A stretch of DNA of 64,000 nucleotides from an uncultured Aquimarina sp. (GCA_947500845.1 CANMTP010000010.1:1-64000), one strand, 5' to 3'; counted from the stretch's first letter, positions 27,258-35,935 are shown. Notes: generated by a model not told the origin, from the sequence alone. Program-made: numbers and translations.

Positions 27258-29036
27258 CTACATACGTTCAGGCACATTAATCCCCAATAGACTAAAGGCT
27301 GATTTAATAGTATTTCCTACCGAACCAGAAAGTTGTACTCTAAATTGTTTTTCTTCTTCAGAATCGGCTCCGAATATAGAGACATTCTGAAAAAATGAAT
27401 TATAGCTTTTCACCAGATCATATGTGTAATTTGCTATAAGAGCAGGGCTAAGCTCACTTGCTGCATTCTGAATAATTTCGGGATAAAGTTCTAGGTGTTT
27501 GATTAACTCTTTTTCTTTTTGATGTAACTTAATGCTACTGATTGGTTCGCTTTTACGGAAATCTGCTTTACGTAAAATAGCTTGAATTCTTGCATGAGTA
27601 TACTGAATAAACGGCCCAGTATTTCCTTGAAAATCTACAGATTCTTCAGGGTTAAATAATATTCTCTTTTTGGGATCTACTTTTAGAATATAATATTTTA
27701 AGGCTCCAAGACCTATTTTATTATATACTCCTGCTTTTTCTTCTTTGGTATATCCTTCTAATTTACCTAAGTCTTGGGATATTTCTTCGGCAGTCCTGGT
27801 CATTTCATCAATTAAATCATCAGCATCAACTACTGTACCTTCTCTACTTTTCATTTTACCGCTTGGCAGATCGACCATTCCATAACTAAGGTGATGTAGG
27901 TTCTTCGCCCATTCATATCCTAATTTCTTAAGAATCAAAAATAAAACTTTAAAATGGTAATCCTGCTCATTACCAACAGTGTATATCATTCCGCCGATAT
28001 CCGGATTATCTTTAACTCGTTGTATAGCAGTCCCTATATCCTGTGTCATGTACACCGCGGTACCATCACTACGTAACACTAATTTTTCATCAAGGCCATC
28101 CTCGGTTAAGTCGCACCAAACTGATCCATCTTCCTTCTTAAAAAAGACACCTCTAGACAACCCTTCTTCGATATTATCTTTCCCAAGAAGGTACGTATTA
28201 CTTTCATAGTAATAACTATCAAAATCTACACCAAGTGCGTTATAGGTTTGATCAAAACCATCATATACCCAACCATTCATCATTTTCCAGAGTGTGACAA
28301 CTTCAGTATCTCCTGACTCCCATTTACGCAGCATTTCCTGTGCTTCAATTAGAATTGGCGCTTCTTTTTTAGCATCTTCTTCAGACAAACCATCTTCTAT
28401 CAATCTTGCGATTTGCTCCTTATAAACCTGATCAAATTTTACATAATAATTACCCACTAATTTATCGCCCTTGAGACCAGTTGATTCTGGTGTTTCTCCT
28501 TCACCAAATTTATTCCAGGCAACCATTGATTTACAGATATGGATTCCTCGATCGTTTATAATTTGAGTCTTATACACCTTTTTACCGCTGGCTTTAATAA
28601 TTTCGGCGACAGAATACCCTAAAAGAATATTTCTGATGTGCCCCAGATGTAAAGGTTTGTTAGTATTAGGAGAAGAATATTCGACCATTACAGCCTTATT
28701 ATCCTTTAAAGAGTCTACAAAACCAAACCGTTCATTATCTTTTATACTTACAAAAAAATCGAGATAATAAGTATCAGAAATCACGAGGTTCAAGAATCCT
28801 TTTACCACATTATAATCTTCAACGTCTGTGATATTTTCTGACAGATATTTGCCTACAGCTTCGCCTATTTGTACTGGATCTCCTTTAACTACTCGAAGCA
28901 TTGGAAATACCACTACGGTTATATCGCCTTCGAATTCTTTACGGGTTGCCTGCAATTCAACAGATTCCAGAGTAACACCATACAAGGCGTGTATGGCTAT
29001 TTTCACATTTTCTGAAATGGTTCGTTGTAAACTCAT
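27258..29036 (-). CDS. argS: Arginyl-tRNA synthetase
   Basis: Class I synthetase that charges tRNA-Arg. The 592-residue product has the N-terminal tRNA-recognition domain (residues ~1-110), the nucleotide-binding HIGH-type motif in YSSPNTNKPLHLGHIRNILLG (HLGH, near 135), the GMVDLPSGKMKSREG segment in place of KMSKS, and the C-terminal anticodon-binding helical domain ending PERM. It stands alone. Its leader contains a copy of the dispersed repeat. Confidence 0.97.
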   Translation of the reverse strand: MSLQRTISENVKIAIHALYGVTLESVELQATRKEFEGDITVVVFPMLRVVKGDPVQIGEAVGKYLSENITDVEDYNVVKGFLNLVISDTYYLDFFVSIKDNERFGFVDSLKDNKAVMVEYSSPNTNKPLHLGHIRNILLGYSVAEIIKASGKKVYKTQIINDRGIHICKSMVAWNKFGEGETPESTGLKGDKLVGNYYVKFDQVYKEQIARLIEDGLSEEDAKKEAPILIEAQEMLRKWESGDTEVVTLWKMMNGWVYDGFDQTYNALGVDFDSYYYESNTYLLGKDNIEEGLSRGVFFKKEDGSVWCDLTEDGLDEKLVLRSDGTAVYMTQDIGTAIQRVKDNPDIGGMIYTVGNEQDYHFKVLFLILKKLGYEWAKNLHHLSYGMVDLPSGKMKSREGTVVDADDLIDEMTRTAEEISQDLGKLEGYTKEEKAGVYNKIGLGALKYYILKVDPKKRILFNPEESVDFQGNTGPFIQYTHARIQAILRKADFRKSEPISSIKLHQKEKELIKHLELYPEIIQNAASELSPALIANYTYDLVKSYNSFFQNVSIFGADSEEEKQFRVQLSGSVGNTIKSAFSLLGINVPERM

Positions 29037-29064
29037 CTTTATAAATAAAAGGTCATTAAAATAA

Positions 29065-29152
29065 GATCCCGCTATTCAGCGGGATAAGTTTAACTTATCA
29101 TTTTTGAATACTCGGTTTTAATGGATTTTCAAAAACGGTTTCACTTAATTAA
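29065..29152 (-). repeat. Copy of the dispersed ~80-bp repeat in the argS leader
   Basis: ATCCCGCTATTCAGCGGGAT forms a stem, followed by AAGTTTAACTTATC, TTTTTGAATAC and GGTTTCACTTAA. Block order and sequence match the second unit of the tandem repeat at 6781-6939. It lies between the argS start codon and the candidate argS promoter, so it would be transcribed as leader. Confidence 0.7.
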
Positions 29153-29156
29153 GCTG

Positions 29157-29164
29157 CAAAGATA
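29157..29164 (-). promoter_or_regulatory. Candidate argS promoter (-7 element)
   Basis: On the minus strand TATCTTTG fits TANNTTTG exactly; no clear -33 element is seen at the right spacing. It implies a leader of about 115 bases. Close by, GTCTGA (29177) and TCAGAC (29193) form a dyad between the divergent genes that could be an operator. Confidence 0.5.
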
Positions 29165-29227
29165 ATAGAAATTATAGTCTGACACTATGTCTTCAGACAT
29201 CATTTGACTATCTTGCTATAAAAAAGA

Positions 29228-29659
29228 ATGCTCATAAATAACTCATATAAAAATCCTGAGTTAATACAAAAAATTAATAATGAGGTTGGCCCACCATTTA
29301 CGCTAATAGAGCGTATTAAACTGGGAGGTATTGGATCACCAAAACTTCATATCACCGCAAGCAGTATTGAAATTCATAACCTTCTAATTTTTGATAATAA
29401 AATCAAAACATGTACTATAGAATTAAGGCCAAAAGGAATTTTGGTTGGTTTTGGAGTAGGGTTAGCAACATATGTATTGGTTATTCCTTTTTATAAATTA
29501 AATCTGTATAAAGGAAAAGCAGAAGAATACTCTATTTATAAAGATCAGTATTTTATAAAGTTTAAAGCAAATAAAACTGATACAGCAATCCATAAGTACA
29601 TGAAAAAGTTGCTTGATTATAAAGTAGATCATAAACCGACAGATATTCAAGATCTTTAG
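29228..29659 (+). CDS. Hypothetical protein, 143 residues
   Basis: I do not recognise this protein. It lacks a signal peptide. The middle contains a hydrophobic stretch, PKGILVGFGVGLATYVLVIPF (residues ~74-94), which could be one membrane helix or a buried strand-helix. The rest is charged, with a Lys-rich C-terminal helix. Codon use and the normal ATG after an A-rich leader suggest a real gene. It diverges from argS and precedes the SDR gene by 58 bases. Confidence 0.6.
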   Translation: MLINNSYKNPELIQKINNEVGPPFTLIERIKLGGIGSPKLHITASSIEIHNLLIFDNKIKTCTIELRPKGILVGFGVGLATYVLVIPFYKLNLYKGKAEEYSIYKDQYFIKFKANKTDTAIHKYMKKLLDYKVDHKPTDIQDL

Positions 29660-29717
29660 AAAGATAGCATTACTATTCTTTTGTTAAAATTAATTTCTTT
29701 GTAACTTATACAAAAAA

Positions 29718-31139
29718 ATGCGAATTCTTCTTACGGGAACCAATGGGTATATCGGCATGAGATTATTACCCTTATTATTAGAAGCTGGCCATGAAGTCAT
29801 ATGTTGTGTGAGAGATAAAAACAGGCTTTCAATAGATCAAGAAACTAAAGAAAGAGTTTCGATCATAGAAATTGATTTTTTGGACACTCCGGATCCATCC
29901 AAAATACCAAAAAATATTGATGCTGCCTATTATTTGATTCATTCAATGAGCACATCAACAACAGATTTCGACAAAAAAGAAGAAGTATCTGCTCAAAACT
30001 TCAATACTTATGTAAAAGACACCAATGTAAAACAAGTAATTTATTTAAGTGGTATTGTAAATGAAAAAAACCTATCTAAACATTTGTGGTCAAGAAAAAA
30101 TGTAGAAGAAACTTTATATAAAGGAAACTACAACCTTACCGTTTTACGATCAGGAATTATCGTTGGATCAGGCAGTTCTTCTTTTGAAATCATTCGTGAT
30201 TTATGTGAAAAATTGCCATTAATGATTACTCCAAAATGGGTAAATACTAAAACTCAACCGATAGCTATCAGGGATGTACTTAATTTTATGATTGGAGTGT
30301 TAGGGAATTCTGCTTGCTATAATGAATCTTATGATATTAGTGGCCCAGACATAATGACTTATAAGCAAATGCTTAAACAATATGCTAAAGCAAGGGGAAT
30401 ACGATTATTTATTATTACACTTCCTATCATGACCCCAAAATTATCATCATACTGGTTGTATTTTGTGACCTCAACATCATACAAACTGGCCCTTAACCTA
30501 GTTGATAGTATGACTGTTCCAGTAATTGCCAATGACAACCGCTTGCAAGAGCTATTGAACATTACTCCTATGAATTATAAGAAAGCTTTGGAATTGGCAT
30601 TTATAAAAATAGAACAAAATCAAGTAGTCTCTAGTTGGAAGGACTCTATGGTAAGCGGTAGGTTTAAAATGAATCTTCAAAAGTATATCACAGTCCCTAA
30701 ACACGGATGTTTTAAGGATCATAAAAAAATAGAATTGAAAGATTCTAAAAAGGCTTTGGAACGTATTTGGATGATAGGTGGTGAAACTGGTTGGTATTAT
30801 GGAAATTGGCTGTGGAAAATTAGAGGATATTTTGACAAGATTTTTGGTGGAGTTGGTTTACGACGCGGAAGAACAAATCCCGATGTCATATTCTCTGGTG
30901 ATGCCCTCGATTTTTGGAGGGTTTTGGTTGCCGACAAAAAAAACAAACGTTTATTATTATTTGCAGAAATGAAAGTGCCTGGAGAAGCCTGGTTAGAATT
31001 TGATATAGATGAAAATGGTATTTTACATCAGACAGCTACATTTAGACCAAAAGGAATATGGGGTCGCATTTATTGGTATATTATGGTTCCATTTCATTAT
31101 TTTATTTTTGGCGGTATGATTCGGAAAATTGCATCATAA
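29718..31139 (+). CDS. SDR-family NAD(P)-binding protein with C-terminal DUF2867
   Basis: A 473-residue fusion. Residues ~1-290 form an atypical short-chain dehydrogenase with the NAD(P)-binding motif LLTGTNGYIGMRLLP and the segment YLIHSMSTSTTDF. From ~320 a DUF2867 domain follows, with WKIRGYFDKIFGGVGLRRGR and RLLLFAEMKVPGEAWLEF. Such proteins occur in many bacteria, but the reaction is unknown. The C-terminal hydrophobic stretch IYWYIMVPFHYFIFGGM is typical of the family. Confidence 0.85.
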   Translation: MRILLTGTNGYIGMRLLPLLLEAGHEVICCVRDKNRLSIDQETKERVSIIEIDFLDTPDPSKIPKNIDAAYYLIHSMSTSTTDFDKKEEVSAQNFNTYVKDTNVKQVIYLSGIVNEKNLSKHLWSRKNVEETLYKGNYNLTVLRSGIIVGSGSSSFEIIRDLCEKLPLMITPKWVNTKTQPIAIRDVLNFMIGVLGNSACYNESYDISGPDIMTYKQMLKQYAKARGIRLFIITLPIMTPKLSSYWLYFVTSTSYKLALNLVDSMTVPVIANDNRLQELLNITPMNYKKALELAFIKIEQNQVVSSWKDSMVSGRFKMNLQKYITVPKHGCFKDHKKIELKDSKKALERIWMIGGETGWYYGNWLWKIRGYFDKIFGGVGLRRGRTNPDVIFSGDALDFWRVLVADKKNKRLLLFAEMKVPGEAWLEFDIDENGILHQTATFRPKGIWGRIYWYIMVPFHYFIFGGMIRKIAS

Positions 31140-31225
31140 AATAAATATAACTAGGACAAAACGCTTATTTTTATCGATAAATTACACTTTTTTTGTTTAT
31201 TTTCATATATTTAGTAAAAAACCGA

Positions 31226-31858
31226 ATGAGGCAACTTTTATTCATTCTTGTCCTATTTACGTTATTTTCGAGTTGTGGCTCTGAGAAGAAAAAAGATGTA
31301 GAATTGGATAATCTGATCACTTTATTAGAAGGTAAGTTTTCTAATGAGGAACAAGTGAAAAAGGATTCAGGTTTTGCTCATTTAAGTTTAATCAATGTTA
31401 GAATCTGGAAAGATAGACCAGAGTATTGGATATATTCTGAAGTATCGGGTGCAAATAAGGACGATTACGTTTATAGTCAACGTATTTTAACTTATCAAAG
31501 ATTGGATTCCTCTAATATTATAAGTACTGGTTATAAAATACCCAATTCTAAAGATTATCAAAGTGGTTGGGAGAATATAGAAATATTCGAAAATCTTACT
31601 CCCGAAAGTTTAGAGATTAGAAATGGATGTGAAGTATATTTCAAAAAAAAAACATCGACAATATATTCTGGAAAGACCAAAAAAGGATCATGTGAGAGTA
31701 GCATCAAGGAAATCGACTACATTACTAGCTCTTTTGTAGTTAGTAAAGATAAAATATCTATCTGGACCAGAGGATATAATAAAAAAGGCAATCAAGTATG
31801 GGGGAAAATAAAAGGCCCTTATAAATACAGAAGAATATCAACAAAATCTAATCAGTAA
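31226..31858 (+). CDS. CpcT/CpeT-family lipoprotein
   Basis: A 210-residue lipoprotein; the signal peptide MRQLLFILVLFTLFSSC carries the lipidated cysteine. The rest resembles the CpcT/CpeT chromophore-lyase fold: LITLLEGKFSNEEQ at the start, the ILTYQRL segment, a GCEVYFKK motif, CESS, and W-TRGYNKKGNQVWG near the end. In cyanobacteria the family attaches bilins to phycobiliproteins. No phycobiliprotein is expected here, so the true role is unknown. The frame opens at 31193, but the ATG at 31226 precedes the signal peptide. Its end overlaps the convergent Rrf2 gene by 11 bases. Confidence 0.8.
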   Translation: MRQLLFILVLFTLFSSCGSEKKKDVELDNLITLLEGKFSNEEQVKKDSGFAHLSLINVRIWKDRPEYWIYSEVSGANKDDYVYSQRILTYQRLDSSNIISTGYKIPNSKDYQSGWENIEIFENLTPESLEIRNGCEVYFKKKTSTIYSGKTKKGSCESSIKEIDYITSSFVVSKDKISIWTRGYNKKGNQVWGKIKGPYKYRRISTKSNQ

Positions 31859-32258
31859 AATCAGCCAGGGTTTTATTCTCTAAGACTTTCAAGGTACTAT
31901 CCCGTACTTCAATCATTAAACTATGTACTGCGCAACTATCCTCATCTGGACAATCATCGCATTTTTCATAAAAATTGAGACTAACACAGGGCAACATTGC
32001 AATAGGTCCTTCTAAAACCCTAATTATTGCAGCCATAACAATATCTTTTGGCTGTTTAATGAGATAGTATCCCCCTCCCTTACCTTTCTTAGAACCTAAG
32101 AAACCATTCTTTCGTAAAGTCAATAGAATACTTTCCAAGAATTTCTGAGAAATATTTTCACTTTCTGCAATCTCTGATATCTGAACGGGATGTTCGCATT
32201 TCTTTCTCGCAATATAGGTAAGTGCTTTTAGTCCATATTTTGTTTTCTTTGAAAGCAT
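31848..32258 (-). CDS. Rrf2-family transcriptional regulator
   Basis: A 136-residue winged-helix regulator. The DNA-binding part includes KYGLKALTYIARKK, QISEIAESENISQKFLESIL and the wing GSKKGKGGGYYL. The C-terminal loop has four cysteines, in CVSLNFYEKCDDCPDEDSC, which resembles the Fe-S-binding loop of IscR/NsrR-type members. It could therefore sense redox state, iron or nitric oxide. It is the last gene after two pentein hydrolases, seven bases away, and may control that operon. Confidence 0.9.
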   Translation of the reverse strand: MLSKKTKYGLKALTYIARKKCEHPVQISEIAESENISQKFLESILLTLRKNGFLGSKKGKGGGYYLIKQPKDIVMAAIIRVLEGPIAMLPCVSLNFYEKCDDCPDEDSCAVHSLMIEVRDSTLKVLENKTLADFTD

Positions 32259-32265
32259 AGTCTAA

Positions 32266-33192
32266 TTATTTACGCGGCAGAAATACTTCAGCCATCATAC
32301 ATCTTGCACTTCCTCCTCCTAAGGTTTCGATCGTAGTGAGGTCACTATGAAGAATTGCACAATGTCGTTCGATCATGGTTATTTGATCTTTGGTTAAACT
32401 ATGATAAGCTGCCGATGACATTACAAGATAACGCTTATCTCCCGAACCTACAACTTGCAGCACATTACCTGCAAAACTATTTACTTGATCTTCAGAAATC
32501 GCAATAATTTCTTTATCATCATTTTTTAAATGAGTCACTAAATTTTTTCTTTCCTTTTTGTCGTCTATACAATCCAGGCATACTACAGCAAATGTTTCAC
32601 CTACTCCCATCATAACGTTGGTATGATATATCGGTAACCTTTTATCTTCGACGGTTTGATACGCAGTAAAGATTATGGGGGTATATTCAAAATCTTCACA
32701 AAACTCTATGAGCAAATCTTCATCTGCCCTGGGCGAAAGCGCGCAGTATGCCTTTCTATTTACTCTATCTAAAACCAAACTACCGGTCCCTTCAAGAAAG
32801 ACCTCTTCGTCTTCGGCATTTGTATAATCAATAATGTTTTTTATCTCAAAACCAGATGACTCTATAATATCCAGAACTTCTGGCCTACGTTCTCTTCTTC
32901 TATTCACCGCAAACATAGGATACAACGCTACATCTCCATTTTCGTGAAAGGAGACCCAATTGTTTGGGAAAATTGAATCTGGAGTATTATTATCAGGGTC
33001 ATCATCTATTACAATTACATTTATCCCTACTTTTTTTAATACTTTCACGAATTCATCAAACTCCTTTTGCGCTTTTGTATTGGCATCAACTATATTAGTA
33101 TCTTCCTGATAATAATTATTTACTGCTGTCTCTTCATTCATCCTAAATCGTACCGGACGAATCATTACAATTGTATTTGTTATCTGTTGCAT
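32266..33192 (-). CDS. ctlX: Pentein-fold hydrolase, CtlX (citrulline utilisation) type
   Basis: A 308-residue member of the arginine deiminase / amidinotransferase superfamily. Visible motifs are the opening NTIVMIRPVRFRMNEETAVNN, the acidic pair in PDSIFPNNW, the substrate loop EEVFLEGTGSLVLDR, the histidine in YHTNVMMGVG and the nucleophilic cysteine in GGGSARCMMAE (near residue 296). These fit the family annotated as citrulline-utilisation hydrolase CtlX. The substrate is inferred from family only. It is three bases from the second pentein gene upstream and seven from the Rrf2 gene downstream. Confidence 0.82.
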   Translation of the reverse strand: MQQITNTIVMIRPVRFRMNEETAVNNYYQEDTNIVDANTKAQKEFDEFVKVLKKVGINVIVIDDDPDNNTPDSIFPNNWVSFHENGDVALYPMFAVNRRRERRPEVLDIIESSGFEIKNIIDYTNAEDEEVFLEGTGSLVLDRVNRKAYCALSPRADEDLLIEFCEDFEYTPIIFTAYQTVEDKRLPIYHTNVMMGVGETFAVVCLDCIDDKKERKNLVTHLKNDDKEIIAISEDQVNSFAGNVLQVVGSGDKRYLVMSSAAYHSLTKDQITMIERHCAILHSDLTTIETLGGGSARCMMAEVFLPRK

Positions 33193-33195
33193 TAC

Positions 33196-34110
33196 TTAAT
33201 CTCTAATTAATGGCATTGTTGAACAACGTAATAAACCTTCTTGTTTAGCGATTTCAGCATAGGGCACTTCTTCTACTGTAATATTAATACTTCGAAGCCA
33301 TGTGTTTAATCTTTTAAAATTTCTTTCTGAAATAACCACATCTTCAGCAATAGAAAAAATATTCGAATTCATATGGTACATTTCATCCTTATCAATATGG
33401 AAAAGATTTTCTTTTCCGAAGAAACTGACCAAATACTCATAATCTGATAGATTCTTGAAACCTTCTTTGTGAATGATCGCCTTGTTTTTGCCTACAGGCT
33501 GAAAACAACAATCTAAATGCAAAGCATTATCTTTTGGGTCTTTCATCGATTTATTAAGATCGAATTCTCTAACTGTTTTATTTGGAAAAAGTGATCTTAT
33601 ATAGGCTACTCCTTTCATGTTAGTACGAGCCACAATACAATCAGGATAATCTTCACCTTTATATGTCCCTATAAAAATATGATCATTGTGAATTATGATA
33701 TCTCCACCTTCAAAATGAATATTATCAGAGGGAGCTTTGTACACCTTATCTGGATCTATTTCATCTATAACATGCTGGATAGCTTTAATCTCTTTTTCAC
33801 GATGAGGAAGTATATTTGATTTTATAAATTTATCCTCGATTACTAAAGCAATATCCCTGGCAAAGATCTGATTATAATCTGTGATCACTTCTGGCCGATA
33901 TACTTTTACATCATATTTTTCAAAAACTTTTGCTACAGCTTCCATTTCTGCAATCATATCCTCTTCTTTAGGATAGGTCCCTGCTTTAATATGCTCTATG
34001 GACTTTGGATCATAGGCATCTTCTATTTTAGGAACAGGACCATTACTTTTGGCTGTACCCAAAACAACTGCCCTTAACCTAGACGTCTCGTTTTGTATGT
34101 TTAAGTTCAA
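33196..34110 (-). CDS. Arginine deiminase / dimethylarginine hydrolase-like pentein
   Basis: A 304-residue pentein-fold enzyme acting on guanidino or ureido compounds. It shows FARDIALVIED, the substrate loop NIHFEGGDIII, the catalytic histidine in ALHLDCCFQPVG and the nucleophilic cysteine in GLLRCSTMPLIRD (near residue 297). Candidates are dimethylarginine dimethylaminohydrolase, arginine deiminase or an amidinotransferase; the sequence alone does not decide. It is the first gene of a three-gene minus-strand operon with ctlX and an Rrf2 regulator. Confidence 0.8.
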   Translation of the reverse strand: MNLNIQNETSRLRAVVLGTAKSNGPVPKIEDAYDPKSIEHIKAGTYPKEEDMIAEMEAVAKVFEKYDVKVYRPEVITDYNQIFARDIALVIEDKFIKSNILPHREKEIKAIQHVIDEIDPDKVYKAPSDNIHFEGGDIIIHNDHIFIGTYKGEDYPDCIVARTNMKGVAYIRSLFPNKTVREFDLNKSMKDPKDNALHLDCCFQPVGKNKAIIHKEGFKNLSDYEYLVSFFGKENLFHIDKDEMYHMNSNIFSIAEDVVISERNFKRLNTWLRSINITVEEVPYAEIAKQEGLLRCSTMPLIRD

Positions 34111-34236
34111 AAATTGAGTTTTTAAGTGTAACTAATAATCTGAGTAGTTACGCAAATATATAAATAGACAATATTACAATACTAACTTTCTTTAAAAAAG
34201 TGGCTAGAATATTATTGAAAACAAAAAAAAATGATT

Positions 34237-34417
34237 GATTTAACCCAAAGTATGCATTAGAACTTCGTAATGAGGGTTTAAAATGCAATAAAACCTGATG
34301 TTTTCTAAGATTTGGCATAGCATCGCTATGGTAAAACTTAAGAACATAACGCAGTGTTAGGTTTTGCGGCAGTTTCAAGCCGTAATAGATTTTCTAATGC
34401 ATAATTCGGGTTTAACC
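34237..34417. repeat. 181-bp full-length imperfect palindrome, MITE-like
   Basis: The outer ends are inverted repeats of about 25 bp: GATTTAACCCAAAGTATGC at the left and the complement of GGTTAAACCCGAATTATGC at the right, both continuing ATTAGAA. Inside, AAAACCT (left) faces AGGTTTT (right). Nearer the middle TTCTAAGATTTGGCATAGC faces TTCTTAAGTTTTACCATAGC. The centre is CATAGC-ATC-GCTATG (34316-34330). The whole element can fold into one long hairpin. No transposase is encoded. Confidence 0.75.
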
Positions 34418-34437
34418 TTTACTAATTGAGAATTCAC

Positions 34438-34468
34438 AAAAAAAGCGTTGAATTTTTCAACGCTTTCC
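34438..34468 (-). terminator. Intrinsic terminator of gltA
   Basis: AAAGCGTTGAA and TTCAACGCTTT form an 11-bp stem with a short loop. On the minus strand it is followed by a T-tract. It lies 26 bases past the gltA stop. Confidence 0.88.
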
Positions 34469-34493
34469 TTTAATACATATCACAAATCTGATT

Positions 34494-35780
34494 TTAACGC
34501 TCAGAGATTGGTTTAAATACTCTATAATTTTCACCAATATAAATTTGCCTAGGTCTTCCTATAGGTTCTTTACGAAGACGCATCTCTCTCCATTGAGCAA
34601 TCCATCCAGGTAATCTACCCAACGCAAACATTACGGTAAACATATCTGTTGGAATCCCAAGAGCTCTATAAATTATACCAGAGTAGAAATCTACATTAGG
34701 ATACAATTTTCTTTGCACAAAATATTCATCTTTCAAGGCTACTTCTGCTAATCCTTTAGCAATGTCGAGAACAGGATCCTCTATTCCAAGGTCACCAAGT
34801 ACCTCTTCCGCAGATTTTTTAATAATCTTAGCCCTAGGATCAAAATTCTTGTATACCCTATGACCAAATCCCATTAAACGGAAAGAATCGTTTTTATCTT
34901 TTGCTTTGGCAATATATTTAGCCGTATCGCCCCCATCTTCTTTAATCGCTTCGAGCATTTCTATTACTGCCTGGTTAGCACCTCCGTGAAGTGGCCCCCA
35001 TAATGCAGAAATACCCGCAGAAAGGGATGCAAACAATCCTGCGTGCGAAGAACCTACTATTCTTACGGTAGATGTAGAACAGTTTTGCTCGTGATCGGCA
35101 TGGAGGATCAATAATTTATCGAGAGCATCATTTACAATTTTATTCGCCTCATAGGTTTGATTAGGCCTAGAAAACATCATTTTATGTAGGTTCTCAACAT
35201 ATCCAAGCGAATTGTCACCATAATCTAACGGAAGACTTTTCTTCTTTCTCATGGTCCAAGCAGCAAGTACAGGGAATTTTGCCAATATTTTTACGATCGC
35301 GCCATACATAGCTTCTTCAGAATCTACATCTACAGATCCCGGATTAAAAGCAATCAAAGCACTTGTAAGAGAAGATAGCACTCCCATTGGATGAGCACTT
35401 TTAGGAAAACCATCTAAGATTTTCTTCATATCCTCATCTACCTGAGATTCTTCTTTGATATCTTTGTCAAATTTTTCTAATTGTTCTGCGGTAGGTAATT
35501 CTCCAAAAATCAACAAGTAACAAACCTCTAAAAAATCTGCTTTATCAGCTAGTTCTTCAATAGAATATCCACGATATCTAAGAATTCCTTTTTCTCCATC
35601 TAAAAAAGTAATAGCACTCTCACAGCTTCCGGTGTTTTTATAACCAGGATCAATTGTGGTAATACCGCCTGTGACTGCTCTTAGCGTTTTAATATCAATT
35701 CCTAATTCATTTTCTGTTCCTTCTATAATGGGAAACTCATATTTATTACCGTCGATTTCTAACGTAGCTATTTTTGACAT
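34494..35780 (-). CDS. gltA: Citrate synthase
   Basis: Condenses acetyl-CoA with oxaloacetate at the entry of the TCA cycle. The 428-residue product is of the hexameric gram-negative type, with the ~35-residue N-terminal beta domain (IEGTENELGIDI). Catalytic residues sit in LHADHEQNCSTSTVR, GPLHGGANQAV and MGFGHRVYKNFDPR (His near 303). It is a single gene between two terminators. A TATATTTCG element at 35826-35834 is a possible promoter. Confidence 0.97.
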   Translation of the reverse strand: MSKIATLEIDGNKYEFPIIEGTENELGIDIKTLRAVTGGITTIDPGYKNTGSCESAITFLDGEKGILRYRGYSIEELADKADFLEVCYLLIFGELPTAEQLEKFDKDIKEESQVDEDMKKILDGFPKSAHPMGVLSSLTSALIAFNPGSVDVDSEEAMYGAIVKILAKFPVLAAWTMRKKKSLPLDYGDNSLGYVENLHKMMFSRPNQTYEANKIVNDALDKLLILHADHEQNCSTSTVRIVGSSHAGLFASLSAGISALWGPLHGGANQAVIEMLEAIKEDGGDTAKYIAKAKDKNDSFRLMGFGHRVYKNFDPRAKIIKKSAEEVLGDLGIEDPVLDIAKGLAEVALKDEYFVQRKLYPNVDFYSGIIYRALGIPTDMFTVMFALGRLPGWIAQWREMRLRKEPIGRPRQIYIGENYRVFKPISER

Positions 35781-35825
35781 ATGATTATTTAGAATTTTGC
35801 TGTTACATTAAGGGCTGCTAAAATA

Positions 35826-35834
35826 CGAAATATA
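35826..35834 (-). promoter_or_regulatory. Candidate gltA promoter (-7 element)
   Basis: On the minus strand TATATTTCG is one base off TANNTTTG. It lies 46 bases upstream of the gltA start in the short gap between the eno terminator and gltA. No firm -33 element is visible. Confidence 0.4.
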
Positions 35835-35900
35835 GTGTTAATATATTATTAATCATTATATCATTTTTAACCTTACGAAGCATTTTCAAAAAGATTCCCC

Positions 35901-35935
35901 AAAAAAATAGGCCATCCAAAAAGATAGCCTATTTT
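35901..35935 (-). terminator. Intrinsic terminator of eno
   Basis: AAAATAGGCTATC and GGATGGCCTATTTT pair on the minus strand around a T-rich loop and are followed by TTT. It lies about 20 bases past the eno stop at 35954. Confidence 0.8.

Larger units (their letters stand above)
34111..34493. other. 383-base gene-free stretch with a palindromic element and the gltA terminator
   Basis: No credible gene is present. From 34237 to 34417 lies a long imperfect palindrome (separate entry), and at 34438-34468 the gltA terminator. The ~125 bases next to the pentein operon (34111-34236) are AT-rich and presumably hold its promoter; I cannot pick a convincing one. Confidence 0.6.

Noticed and set aside
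27160-27390. 76-codon plus-strand frame over the end of argS
   Set aside because: More than half of it is antisense to argS and it resembles no known protein.
34148-34378. 76-codon minus-strand frame
   Set aside because: It lies mostly inside the long palindromic element and has no protein-like features of its own.
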